Shown: positions 21,225 through 29,924 of the stretch, in pieces
Position numbering within the stretch: the stretch's first letter is position 1
How the letters are laid out: every line of letters starts with the position of its first letter
From: a bacterium
GTDB taxonomy: Bacteria > Bacillota_I > Bacilli_A > RF39 > UBA660
Length of the DNA: 52,315 nucleotides
Direction of reading: 5' to 3'
NCBI GenBank assembly: GCA_029218465.1
Contig: JAQXRJ010000069.1
Location: forward strand, 1 to 52,315
The notes under the pieces: generated by a model
Databases searched by the model: none
Told to the model about the DNA's origin: nothing
The model's input: the letters and a program-made list of their open reading frames with translations, nothing else
Translations under genes and position numbers: made by a program

Positions 21225-21285
21225 GAAAATTAAAAGGATTGTCTACTGTAAAACACAGGTTACAATCCTCTAATTAGAAACTATT
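21225..21285 (-). repeat. Copy B of the ~60-nt hairpin element, downstream of the 21333 gene and upstream of rnj
   Basis: GAAAATTAAAAGGATTGT cta CTG taaaaca CAG gtt ACAATCCT ctaat TAGAAACTATT. Confidence 0.75.
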
Positions 21286-21332
21286 TATAGATTGTCTAAC
21301 TTTTTGGGTTCAGTTCATTAAGTACTTTTTTT

Positions 21333-22652
21333 CTAATTTTTCTTTTCTTTATTTTTATTTTTTTTAGCCTTTTTTATTAAATTAGCTAGTATTACAAGAT
21401 ATGTTAAGACTAGTATACCTCCTAATAAGGTAATAACATAAATATATAATTTTTGATTATCTTGGGATGTTTTAGCAAGATAATTATTAGAATTTGTTAC
21501 ATCTTGTTTATATATCTGAATGGTATTTTCTTCTTTATCATATGAATATATATTTTCTTTTCCTGTTTCTATATTTAAACCATAGAATAGAGGGTAATTA
21601 TTATCCTTTAAATATGCTTTTACTTCAATTTCATTTATAGTTATTGTACTTTTCTTATATCCATTTGGAATATTTTTTGTTTCTTTATCAATCGGAATAA
21701 TAGTTAATTTATTAAATGTTTGCTCTTTATATAAAGTAAAACTGTTATTAGATTTAAAATAGATATATAAATTTGTGTTTGAATTTTCATCTTTTAAGCC
21801 TACTAAAGTATATTTAGTTATTTCACTTGTAAGACTAGGAACTTCTACATTATTAATTGTTGATGTTGAATATTGATAAGTTGAACTTACACTAGGTAAT
21901 TGTTCTTTTTTTCTTATTACCGTATATTTTTTTCCATCAACTTGGACTTCGATAGGATCTAATTCCTTTACAGTCGCATTTATTATATATTCTTTTGTAT
22001 TACCATTTTCTGCTTTAACTGATATTACTATTTTATTAGTTCCTTCAGTTACTTTTATATTTCCAATACCACTTACTTTTGCCTTTGAATCATTAGTAGT
22101 TGCTTTAATATTTATACTTGATACATTATTTGGTAATGTTACATTATATTCTTTTGTATCTTTTGAAAAACTAGGTGATAAGTCATACCCCTCAACTTGT
22201 AATGATTTAAGGTTATTATCAGAACTATAATTAACAACTTTTTTTTCATTTATTGAAATATTTTTTGTTTTCTTTGAGAAAGAAATTTCTTGTGAGTCAG
22301 TATTTATGTTATTTCCCATATCACCAGGTGCAATTGCTATCCAAGCTGTACCAGTTGCTTTTGCTTTAAATTTTAATGTTTGACTAACGCTTGATTGACC
22401 TTTTGTTGCATCATCTGATTCACCTTGAAAGTTTGTTGATCCACTTATTAGAGTTAGTTTTGATGTATCATAGGTTATATATGATTGCCAGTAAAATAAC
22501 CTATTACTGCTTATTGTAAATTTAACACTAAATGCATCTCCAACTTCCACATTACTGTTAGCTGTTATTGAATAACTTCCACTTGCTGCATTAACAAATA
22601 CCGGAATAAAAAATCCTAAAAATAATAACAATTTTATAAACTTCTTTTTCAT
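21333..22652 (-). CDS. Membrane-anchored cohesin-like protein with cadherin-like domain
   Basis: Signal peptide ending 'VNAA'; cohesin-like 'VEVGDAFSVKFTISSNRLFYWQSYITYDTSKLTLISGS...QTLKFKAKATGTAWIAIAPGDM'; cadherin-like 'NNLKSLQVEGYDLSPSFSKDTKEYNVTLP'; C-terminal TM then KKAKKNKNKEKK. Confidence 0.75.
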   Translation of the reverse strand: MKKKFIKLLLFLGFFIPVFVNAASGSYSITANSNVEVGDAFSVKFTISSNRLFYWQSYITYDTSKLTLISGSTNFQGESDDATKGQSSVSQTLKFKAKATGTAWIAIAPGDMGNNINTDSQEISFSKKTKNISINEKKVVNYSSDNNLKSLQVEGYDLSPSFSKDTKEYNVTLPNNVSSINIKATTNDSKAKVSGIGNIKVTEGTNKIVISVKAENGNTKEYIINATVKELDPIEVQVDGKKYTVIRKKEQLPSVSSTYQYSTSTINNVEVPSLTSEITKYTLVGLKDENSNTNLYIYFKSNNSFTLYKEQTFNKLTIIPIDKETKNIPNGYKKSTITINEIEVKAYLKDNNYPLFYGLNIETGKENIYSYDKEENTIQIYKQDVTNSNNYLAKTSQDNQKLYIYVITLLGGILVLTYLVILANLIKKAKKNKNKEKKN

Positions 22653-22660
22653 TTTTCCTC

Positions 22661-24694
22661 CTATAATTGGCTAATTTTTTGTGTTCCTAAAAGATATTTT
22701 CTAAGAGATAATAGGTCTTTAGCAGTTACATTAGTCGATTTATTTATTTTTGCAGCTTCCAAGTATACTCCCGACAAATTATTTTCTTTTAATAGATATT
22801 TTCTTATAACAAGTAAATCTTTAGCGTTAATAGTTCCATCTCCATTTATATCTCCATAAATAACCACATTAAATGTTTTTGTTTCATTATTACTTGTAAT
22901 TGTAGCTTTATCTCCTGTTGCTAGTGCTGATGTCTTTATTTTATTTGAACTATCCGTTATTTTGACAACACTATTTGAATTTTGCTTTATAATATTTTGT
23001 GACAAAGTAGATGCATTTAATCCAATATTAAATCCATATATATTTGAATTAGTATTTTTTATAGATAAATTACTTAATATTTTTGAAATACTTATTTCTT
23101 CTTTAGGAGGTTGTGGTGTAGGAGTAGGTTCATTATTTGTTGCTTCTGCTTTTCTTGTTATATTTATAGTATATGTTTTTTTAGCTCCGTTTTGAGCTGT
23201 TACTATAATATTAATTGTATTTTTACCTGTATTCAAATAAATTTTTCCATTTCCACTTACAGAAGCATTTGAATTTACAGTTGTTGTAGTTATATTAATA
23301 CTTGTTTTATCATTTTCAACAGTTCCTAAATCATATGAAGTAGTAGATCCTTTAAATTTAGAAACTGTTTTATCGTCAACTTTTAAACTACTTAAATAAT
23401 TATTTGGATTACCAGTTCTTGGTAGGCTAGTTGAATCAGGCATACCTGAATAAACAGGAATAGTAAATACTATTGCTTCATTTGTAATTCCCATACTATT
23501 ATAAGATGATGCAGTAGTTGCAGCTGGGGATACAAGTGCGCGAATGTCAGTCATATATTGATGATATATGGCAGTTTGTGTTGTAGGGGCGACATTCCAT
23601 TTTTGAAAGTATCTAGTATATTGGCCTTTACTAATATAGCCACTTACAATCCAACTAGCCCCACCTACAATTGCTTTTTTAGGAGATGTCCATTCAACAG
23701 ATTTAGCATAAGCAAGGCCATTATAAACTGGATTAGTTCCACTTATTGCACCTATATTATAAAAATTATAATATCCGTCATAATTAACATTATTGTATGT
23801 TCCTGCTTTACCACTTGTCGCAGTAGAAGAGTTAAGACCGACTTCTTGACGAGATAGTGCTGCCAAATATACTGGCGAAACATTATATTTTTTTGCGCCC
23901 TCAATATAATAATTAATATAATTAGAATAAAAGTCTGTATATAAGATTTTTTTTACAACATCTGATGTTTGATAAGATTCATAAAAAGACAAATCTTCAA
24001 ACATAAAAATTCCACTTTCAGTTAAAAAATTTCTTGGATCCATAAAGTACTGAATTGTTTGAGAATTAGCTTGAAACCATGTTGAACCATCAAGAGGAGT
24101 AAATTTGTCGGTTTCATAGTTATAATAACTTGATCCAGTATCTAAATATCCTTGTAAGCCATTTTTAACTCCTGTAGAAGTAACTTGATATAGACTTCTC
24201 CCTTTTACCTGTTCTTGACTCAAAGTATTAGCCCATGTATATTTAGCATTAACTGCTTTAAATACCCAATTTGGATGAGCTTTATGAAGTGCTTTTAATT
24301 TAGTTTGATAAGAAGAAGGAAAGCCTTGACTTGTCAAATATTTTTCAAATTCTTCTTCTGTCATTTTGGAAATTTCAGATGAAGAAACATTTTCATTACT
24401 ATTAACTATTATATAACTGCTACACACATATCCTTTAATTGAACCACTTGTAATATAATACCAAACTTTTGATGTACATCCACTTGATCCATCACTAGTA
24501 TTTTTTGTATCAGTTATTATTACTTGAGTTTTATTTGGTAATGTTGTTACCTTAGTATATGTAGTACCTGCATTTTGCCTGACAACAAGTCCAATTGATG
24601 CATTAACGTATCCTTGCTGATTTATTGCATATACAGGTAGTATTGATAAATATATTATAAATAATGTAAATAATAAATTGATATATTTTTTCAT
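22661..24694 (-). CDS. Secreted N-acetylglucosaminidase (autolysin) with SH3-like, glucosaminidase, cadherin-like and C-terminal dockerin domains
   Basis: SH3-like 'VNASIGLVVRQNAGTTYTKVTTL'; glucosaminidase 'HPNWVFKAV...DPRNFLTESGIFMFEDLSF...YNVSPVYLAALSRQEVG...YNFYNIGA'; dockerin 'YGDINGDGTINAKDLLVIRKYLL...AAKINKSTNVTAKDLLSLRKYLLG'. Confidence 0.88.
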   Translation of the reverse strand: MKKYINLLFTLFIIYLSILPVYAINQQGYVNASIGLVVRQNAGTTYTKVTTLPNKTQVIITDTKNTSDGSSGCTSKVWYYITSGSIKGYVCSSYIIVNSNENVSSSEISKMTEEEFEKYLTSQGFPSSYQTKLKALHKAHPNWVFKAVNAKYTWANTLSQEQVKGRSLYQVTSTGVKNGLQGYLDTGSSYYNYETDKFTPLDGSTWFQANSQTIQYFMDPRNFLTESGIFMFEDLSFYESYQTSDVVKKILYTDFYSNYINYYIEGAKKYNVSPVYLAALSRQEVGLNSSTATSGKAGTYNNVNYDGYYNFYNIGAISGTNPVYNGLAYAKSVEWTSPKKAIVGGASWIVSGYISKGQYTRYFQKWNVAPTTQTAIYHQYMTDIRALVSPAATTASSYNSMGITNEAIVFTIPVYSGMPDSTSLPRTGNPNNYLSSLKVDDKTVSKFKGSTTSYDLGTVENDKTSINITTTTVNSNASVSGNGKIYLNTGKNTINIIVTAQNGAKKTYTINITRKAEATNNEPTPTPQPPKEEISISKILSNLSIKNTNSNIYGFNIGLNASTLSQNIIKQNSNSVVKITDSSNKIKTSALATGDKATITSNNETKTFNVVIYGDINGDGTINAKDLLVIRKYLLKENNLSGVYLEAAKINKSTNVTAKDLLSLRKYLLGTQKISQL

Positions 24695-24720
24695 GATAAC
24701 CTCCTCGTATTATCAATAGA

Positions 24721-24749
24721 ATTATACAATATTTGACAAAATTTGTCCA
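24721..24749 (-). promoter_or_regulatory. Sigma-A-type promoter for the autolysin, overlapped by a GACAAAATTTGTC palindrome
   Basis: Minus strand TGGACA - 17 nt - TATAAT; perfect 13-nt palindrome at 24735..24747. Confidence 0.6.
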
Positions 24750-24853
24750 TTTATTGAAGAAAGATATTCAAAATTATACATATTTTTACATTCCAATTTG
24801 AAAAAAAAAGAAAGTATGCTATAATCATTTTGAGTTTAGGAGTGATCTATTAA

Positions 24854-25636
24854 ATGAAGAAATTTTTTAAAAATGTTAAAAAATATTACAAGTATGCAAT
24901 ATATTCAGCAAAAGCAGAATTAAAGTCAGAAGTGGCTGATTCATATTTGAACTGGTTATGGTGGATTATTGAGCCATTTTGTTTTATGCTTATTTATACA
25001 TTTGTTTTTGGAGTTGTATTTAAAAATAATACACCACATTTTGCATCATTTGTTTTTATAGGTTTGACTGCATGGGATTTTTTTAACAGAATGATTAATG
25101 GTAGTGTAAGATTAATAATTAATAATAGAGACTTAGTAACTAAAGTATATATACCTAAATATATATTATTGTTATCTAAATCCTTTACTTATTTATTCAA
25201 AATGGGAATTTCTTTATTAATTACCTTTGGCCTTATGTTATTTCAAGGAGTAACATTTAGTTGGCATATAATTTTAATTATTCCTATATTTATTGTTTTA
25301 TATATAGTATCATTTGGAATAGGAATGATTTTAATGCATTTTGGTGTAACATTAAATGACTTGGGTAATTTAACTAATATAGCACTTAGAATGGTATTTT
25401 ATTTGTCAGGTATATTCTATAATATAAATGAAAGATTAAGCGGAATGTTAAAATTTACATTATTAAGAATTAATCCAATAGCTTTTTGTATGAATGAACT
25501 CAGAAAGACAATGCTTCAAAATACACTTCCTAGTTTTGTAGGATTGGGATTCTGGTTTGTAATTGGAATATTCTTATGCATTATTGGAATTCATTTAATT
25601 CATGATAATGAAAATAGTTATGCGAAGGTGATATAA
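24854..25636 (+). CDS. ABC-2 type polysaccharide/teichoic acid exporter permease (TagG-like)
   Basis: Six-TM ABC-2 permease pattern; 'YLNWLWWIIEPFCFMLIYTFVFGVVF', 'YLSGIFYN', 'INPIAFCMNELR'. Confidence 0.9.
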   Translation: MKKFFKNVKKYYKYAIYSAKAELKSEVADSYLNWLWWIIEPFCFMLIYTFVFGVVFKNNTPHFASFVFIGLTAWDFFNRMINGSVRLIINNRDLVTKVYIPKYILLLSKSFTYLFKMGISLLITFGLMLFQGVTFSWHIILIIPIFIVLYIVSFGIGMILMHFGVTLNDLGNLTNIALRMVFYLSGIFYNINERLSGMLKFTLLRINPIAFCMNELRKTMLQNTLPSFVGLGFWFVIGIFLCIIGIHLIHDNENSYAKVI

Positions 25637-26376
25637 TGTCAAAGAAAATAACAGTAACTGTAAAAAATTTACATATAACATATAAAGGATTAAAGAAAAC
25701 GTCTATAAGAGCATCATGGAAACAAATAGGTCATAAAGTTGAAATGTTTAAAGCTCTAAAAGGTGTAAGCTTTGAAATAGAAGAAGGTAAAATACTTGGA
25801 ATAATTGGAAAAAATGGTAGTGGAAAATCTACTATGTTAAAAGCGATTGCAGGAATATTCTCTCCAGATAAGGGCTCAATTAATTTACATGGTAATACTA
25901 TTTCTTTACTAAGTATTGGTGTAGGATTTAATAAAAAATTAACTGGTAAAGAGAATATATATTTATCAGGAATGTTGCTTGGTTTTACCGAAGAGCAGAT
26001 AAGGGAAAAAGAAAAGGAAATAATAGATTTTGCAGATATTGGTGATTTTATAAATAAGCCAGTTAAGACTTATTCATCTGGAATGTATTCAAAATTAGCT
26101 TTTGCAATTACAGCAATACTAGAAACGGATATAATGCTAATAGATGAAGTATTATCAGTAGGAGATGTTAAGTTTAAAGAAAAAAGTTATAACAAAATGA
26201 AAGAATTAATATCGGATGATCATAGGACAGTTATAATAGTATCCCATAGTCTAGGAACAATAAATGAATTATGTAATGAAGTATTATGGCTTCATGATGG
26301 AGAAGTAAAAATGATTGGGGAACCTGATAAAGTTATACCAAAATATAAAGAATTTATGGAAAGCACTTCAAAATAG
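25636..26376 (+). CDS. ABC transporter ATP-binding protein (TagH/RfbB-like)
   Basis: Walker A 'GKNGSGKST', signature 'YSSGMYSKLAFAI', Walker B 'IMLIDEVLSVGD'; overlaps the permease stop. Confidence 0.93.
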   Translation: MSKKITVTVKNLHITYKGLKKTSIRASWKQIGHKVEMFKALKGVSFEIEEGKILGIIGKNGSGKSTMLKAIAGIFSPDKGSINLHGNTISLLSIGVGFNKKLTGKENIYLSGMLLGFTEEQIREKEKEIIDFADIGDFINKPVKTYSSGMYSKLAFAITAILETDIMLIDEVLSVGDVKFKEKSYNKMKELISDDHRTVIIVSHSLGTINELCNEVLWLHDGEVKMIGEPDKVIPKYKEFMESTSK

Positions 26377-26386
26377 TGCCTTTTTT
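26363..26386 (+). terminator. Terminator overlapping the ABC ATPase stop codon
   Basis: GCACT tcaaaat AGTGC c TTTTTT; TAG at 26374..26376 lies inside. Confidence 0.6.
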
Positions 26387-26477
26387 ATAGTTTTTAATTT
26401 TTCATTTTGCTAGAATAAAAAAATATAGAGTAAATAAACAACATAAGAATATGAAATTGTTGTAAAAGGGTAAAAAT

Positions 26478-26869
26478 GTGAAAAAACTGAAAATATTATT
26501 ATTGGGAATATTATTTTTAATATCAATAAGTATAAATGCAATAAGTCTAAAAGTTGATTTGAGTTGTCCAACAAGTGCAAATGAATCTAGTGAAATTTCA
26601 TGTAAGGTGGAAATTCATATGGTGAAGATTTTGATAGCGCTAATTCACCATCAGCAAATATAAGGGTTAAATCGGCAGTCAACACGTTTGATAATTTAAG
26701 TGTTGCTGGTTCATCAATAAATTTTAATAAAAATACAACAACATATAATGTTACTATTGATTCACAAAGCACAACTATTTCTTCTGTTGCAACTGATCAA
26801 TATGCAACATTATCTGGAACTGGAAATAAAACATTAAAATATGGTAAAAATACATTTAATAAAGAATAA
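26478..26869 (+). pseudogene. Decayed secreted cohesin/cadherin-like protein (frameshift and apparent internal deletion)
   Basis: Signal peptide 'KKLKILLLGILFLISISINA' plus '...CPTSANESSEISCKV' in frame 1, then 'NSYGEDFDSANSPSANIRVKSAVNTFDNLSVAGSSINFNKNTTTYNVTIDSQSTTISSVATDQYATLSGTGNKTLKYGKNTFNKE*' in the shifted frame. Confidence 0.7.
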
Positions 26870-26997
26870 ACAGAATGTCAAATTTCAGTTGATAGTAAAA
26901 TTGAAAAAATAAATAGTGTTAATTTTTGTCTAATTGAGTGTAAAATATTGAAAAATTTTTAAATTAAGTATATTCTTATCATAGGGAGTGTGATAAA

Positions 26998-27198
26998 GTG
27001 ATATATCCATCAATTGATAAACTACTTACAATAGTGGATTCAAAATATCAACTAGTACATATTGCAGCTAGAAGAAGTAAAGAATTATATAAATATGAGA
27101 ATTATCAAATGTCCAAAAAAAAGTATGCTTCTCATAAGAATATTGGTAAAGCACTTGAAGAAGTTGCGGAAGGATTAGTAAAAGTAAAAGAAAATTAA
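26998..27198 (+). CDS. rpoZ: RNA polymerase omega subunit (GTG start)
   Basis: 'IYPSIDKLLTIVDSKYQLVHIAARRSKEL...NIGKALEEVAEGLVKV'. Confidence 0.88.
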   Translation: MIYPSIDKLLTIVDSKYQLVHIAARRSKELYKYENYQMSKKKYASHKNIGKALEEVAEGLVKVKEN

Positions 27199-27263
27199 AT
27201 TACATTAGTATTTTTTTCTTTTTTTTTAATATTTTAAGTGATATATATTAGGTAGGAGGTAAT

Positions 27264-27998
27264 TTGATGAATATAGAAAAATTTACTAAGAAAAAAGATG
27301 GCTTTTACAATTTGAATTTAGATAATAGTTCAAAAATATTAATTCATGAAGATTTAATTCTTAAGTATGATTTACTTATACATAAAGAAGTATCAAATCA
27401 ATTTATAGACCGCCTTATAAAAGAAAATAATATCTATTTAATATATAATAAAGCTATAAAATATATAACTATTAAAATGAGAAGCAAATATGAATTAGAA
27501 GTCTATTTAATAAAGCAAGGATTTGATAAAGACCAGATAAATATAGTAATAGATAAATTATGTAATCAAGGTTATTTAAATGATATTGAATTTTGTAAAG
27601 CATATATAAACGACAAAATTAATTTGTCTAATGATGGACCAAAAAAAATAATATCCATATTAAAGCAAAACAAAATTAATAGTGAAATAATAGAAGAATA
27701 TATATCAATATTTAATGAAGCATTACAAGAAGAAAAAATTAATAAACTTATATCAAAACAGATTATATCAAATACTAATAAGGGTTCAAATTTGTTAAAA
27801 CAAAAAATACTTAATAATTTAATTAATATTGGTTATGAAAGAGAAGTAATATTAAAATGCTTAGAAAATTTTGAGTTTAATGATAAAGAATTATATAAAA
27901 AAGAGTATAATAAACTATACAATAAATTATCTAAAAAATATTCTGGAAGAGAACTAGAATATAAAATAAAGCAAAAATTATATCAAAAAGGATTTTAA
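27264..27998 (+). CDS. recX: RecX family regulatory protein
   Basis: 'MRSKYELEVYLIKQGFDKDQINIVIDKLCNQGYLNDIEFCKAYIND' and repeated three-helix units. Confidence 0.85.
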   Translation: MMNIEKFTKKKDGFYNLNLDNSSKILIHEDLILKYDLLIHKEVSNQFIDRLIKENNIYLIYNKAIKYITIKMRSKYELEVYLIKQGFDKDQINIVIDKLCNQGYLNDIEFCKAYINDKINLSNDGPKKIISILKQNKINSEIIEEYISIFNEALQEEKINKLISKQIISNTNKGSNLLKQKILNNLINIGYEREVILKCLENFEFNDKELYKKEYNKLYNKLSKKYSGRELEYKIKQKLYQKGF

Positions 27999-28001
27999 AT
28001 T

Positions 28002-28033
28002 AATAAAAGCCTCTTTAAATAGAGGCTTTTATT
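28002..28033. terminator. Bidirectional terminator between recX and prsA
   Basis: AATAAAAGCCTCT ttaaat AGAGGCTTTTATT, 13-bp perfect stem. Confidence 0.8.
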
Positions 28034-29006
28034 ATGAATTACTTTCTACGTAAGCTTTGTATTGTTTATTTAATTCAGAATCCTGTATTTTAACTTCATA
28101 TTCTTCTCTTAATTTAATTAAAGCTATTGTACTTAGTTTTTCATTATCAGAAAGTTTTTGATTAGCTAATTCTTCTATAATATCATCTTTTACATCTTCT
28201 AACTTTGGTTTATCTTTTTGAGCAGTTTTATATATTATATGATATCCATACTCTGTTTTAACTGGAGTAGTTGAATAAGTACCAACTTTCATATCTTTAG
28301 CAGCTTTTTCAAATTCGTCAACCATTTGTCCATGATTGAAATCAGCAAGTTTTCCACCAGAAGCGCTGTTAGAAGAATCATCTGAGTATTCTTTAGCAAG
28401 TTCTGCAAAATCAGCACCATCTTTCAATTTAGAAATTACTTCTTTAGCAATTTTTAATGCTTCAGCTTCTGCTTCAGCTTTTTCCTCATCAGTAGCATCA
28501 TCACTTACATCTGGTTTAATTAAAATATGACTAGCACTTATATCACCAAAAATTTCATCTTGATAATACTTGTTAATTTCTTTATCAGTTACTAATGTTT
28601 TAGCGTATCTAGTCGCAGCTAAGTCTCTTTTATAGTTAAGTGAAATATTACTTTTTAATTCTTCTTCACTTGAAACCCCATTTGCATTTAAATATTCATT
28701 GAATGATGAATATTGAGATTTATACATATTTTCATAATAATATTTAATTGTTTCAATTTGATTTTTGATGTAATCAGTTTCATCATCATCAGCTTTAAAT
28801 AATTCATCGAGTATTTGTCTATCTATTTTATTTATTAAAATGTTAAGCCCATATGTGTTCTTTAGATCTTCATATAAACTATCAACTGAAATATTTTCTC
28901 CCTTCAAAGTAACTACTGCATCTGTTCCATCTTTTAATTTAGGTACTTTACCACAACTAGTAACTACTAACAATACTATTAAAGTACTTAATAAAACTTT
29001 TTTCAT
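28032..29006 (-). CDS. prsA: PrsA-type foldase lipoprotein (parvulin peptidyl-prolyl isomerase)
   Basis: Lipobox 'VVTSCGK'; parvulin 'ASHILIKPDVSDDATDEEKAEAEAEALKIAKEVISKLKDGADFAELAKEYSDDSSNSASGGKLADF...EYGYHIIYKT'. Confidence 0.93.
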   Translation of the reverse strand: MKKVLLSTLIVLLVVTSCGKVPKLKDGTDAVVTLKGENISVDSLYEDLKNTYGLNILINKIDRQILDELFKADDDETDYIKNQIETIKYYYENMYKSQYSSFNEYLNANGVSSEEELKSNISLNYKRDLAATRYAKTLVTDKEINKYYQDEIFGDISASHILIKPDVSDDATDEEKAEAEAEALKIAKEVISKLKDGADFAELAKEYSDDSSNSASGGKLADFNHGQMVDEFEKAAKDMKVGTYSTTPVKTEYGYHIIYKTAQKDKPKLEDVKDDIIEELANQKLSDNEKLSTIALIKLREEYEVKIQDSELNKQYKAYVESNS

Positions 29007-29158
29007 TTTTATGTTCTCCTTCCATTAAAGTTCTATATTTATAATAACAAAAACGAAGTTAAATTACAATTATTTTAATTAATTTTTAACAATAGTCCGA
29101 ACCTTTATTAATAATTACCATAAAATACTGTGAGTAAAGAAAAAGGAGGAATTAAATT

Positions 29159-29245
29159 ATGGGTAACAATTATAATGCATCAAACTACGCTATTGTTTTA
29201 GTTCTGTTCATATTACTAATAATTATATTAGGTACCTGTATATAA
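29159..29245 (+). CDS. YjcZ-like small hydrophobic protein: MGNNYNASNYAIVLVLFILLIIILGTCI
   Basis: ATG-to-TAA ORF with SD 'aaaggagga'; absent from track; YjcZ-like 'YAIVLVLFILLIIILG' core. Confidence 0.75.
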   Translation: MGNNYNASNYAIVLVLFILLIIILGTCI

Positions 29246-29261
29246 TTAAGGAGGTGTAATT

Positions 29262-29372
29262 ATGTCTTGCTCTAATAATGAATGTTCACATCGTTGTGGA
29301 AATGGTTATGTTCTTATAATTGTATTATATGTTTTATTAGCAATTATACTTGGATCATGGATCACATACTAA
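29262..29372 (+). CDS. Small Cys/Asn-rich hydrophobic protein, YjcZ-like paralogue: MSCSNNECSHRCGNGYVLIIVLYVLLAIILGSWITY
   Basis: Second tandem small ORF with SD 'aaggaggtg'; followed by terminator. Confidence 0.72.
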   Translation: MSCSNNECSHRCGNGYVLIIVLYVLLAIILGSWITY

Positions 29373-29375
29373 AAA

Positions 29376-29399
29376 AGGAAGGCTAACCTTCTTTTTTTT
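29376..29399 (+). terminator. Terminator after the YjcZ-like pair
   Basis: GAAGG ctaa CCTTC followed by TTTTTTTT. Confidence 0.7.
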
Positions 29400-29534
29400 G
29401 TATAGAAAATAGTTATTATTTGTTGTATTAAATATTTTATAATAATATATCAAATTGCAAGAATTCATTAAAAACTATTACATATTTCATCAACATTATA
29501 TAGTAATACAAAATAAATACTTTAACTTTAAAAA

Positions 29535-29924
29535 CTATTTTATTTTATTAAAGATTTCATCTAAAGCAATCAATTCTTTTTTATTAAAAGTATGCATCAA
29601 ATTATCTGTTTTATATCTTGGAGTCGCATGCATATGATAGTGCTTAATTTCTTGACCAAAGTCGTTGTTCTGAACAAATGTTAGTCCTTCACAATTTAGT
29701 TTTTCTTTTAGTAAAGAATATATTTCTCTAGAAACTTTGTTAATATGACATAGAGTGTCTAAATCTATATCATTTATATTAGTAAAGTGCTTTTTTGGAA
29801 TAATAAGACAATCTCCATTAGTAGAAGGATTAATATCTAAAAAAACTTTAACTATCTCATCTTCATATATAGTGTAGCTTGGAATATCTCCATTAATAAT
29901 TTTACAAAATAAACAATCATTCAT
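29535..29924 (-). CDS. HIT family protein
   Basis: 'CLFCKIINGDIPSYTIYEDE', 'LIIPKKH', 'HYHMHATPRY' (HxHxH). Confidence 0.94.
   Translation of the reverse strand: MNDCLFCKIINGDIPSYTIYEDEIVKVFLDINPSTNGDCLIIPKKHFTNINDIDLDTLCHINKVSREIYSLLKEKLNCEGLTFVQNNDFGQEIKHYHMHATPRYKTDNLMHTFNKKELIALDEIFNKIK

Noticed and set aside
23558-23857. 99-aa plus-strand ORF
   Set aside because: Antisense to the glucosaminidase domain, whose motifs are clear.
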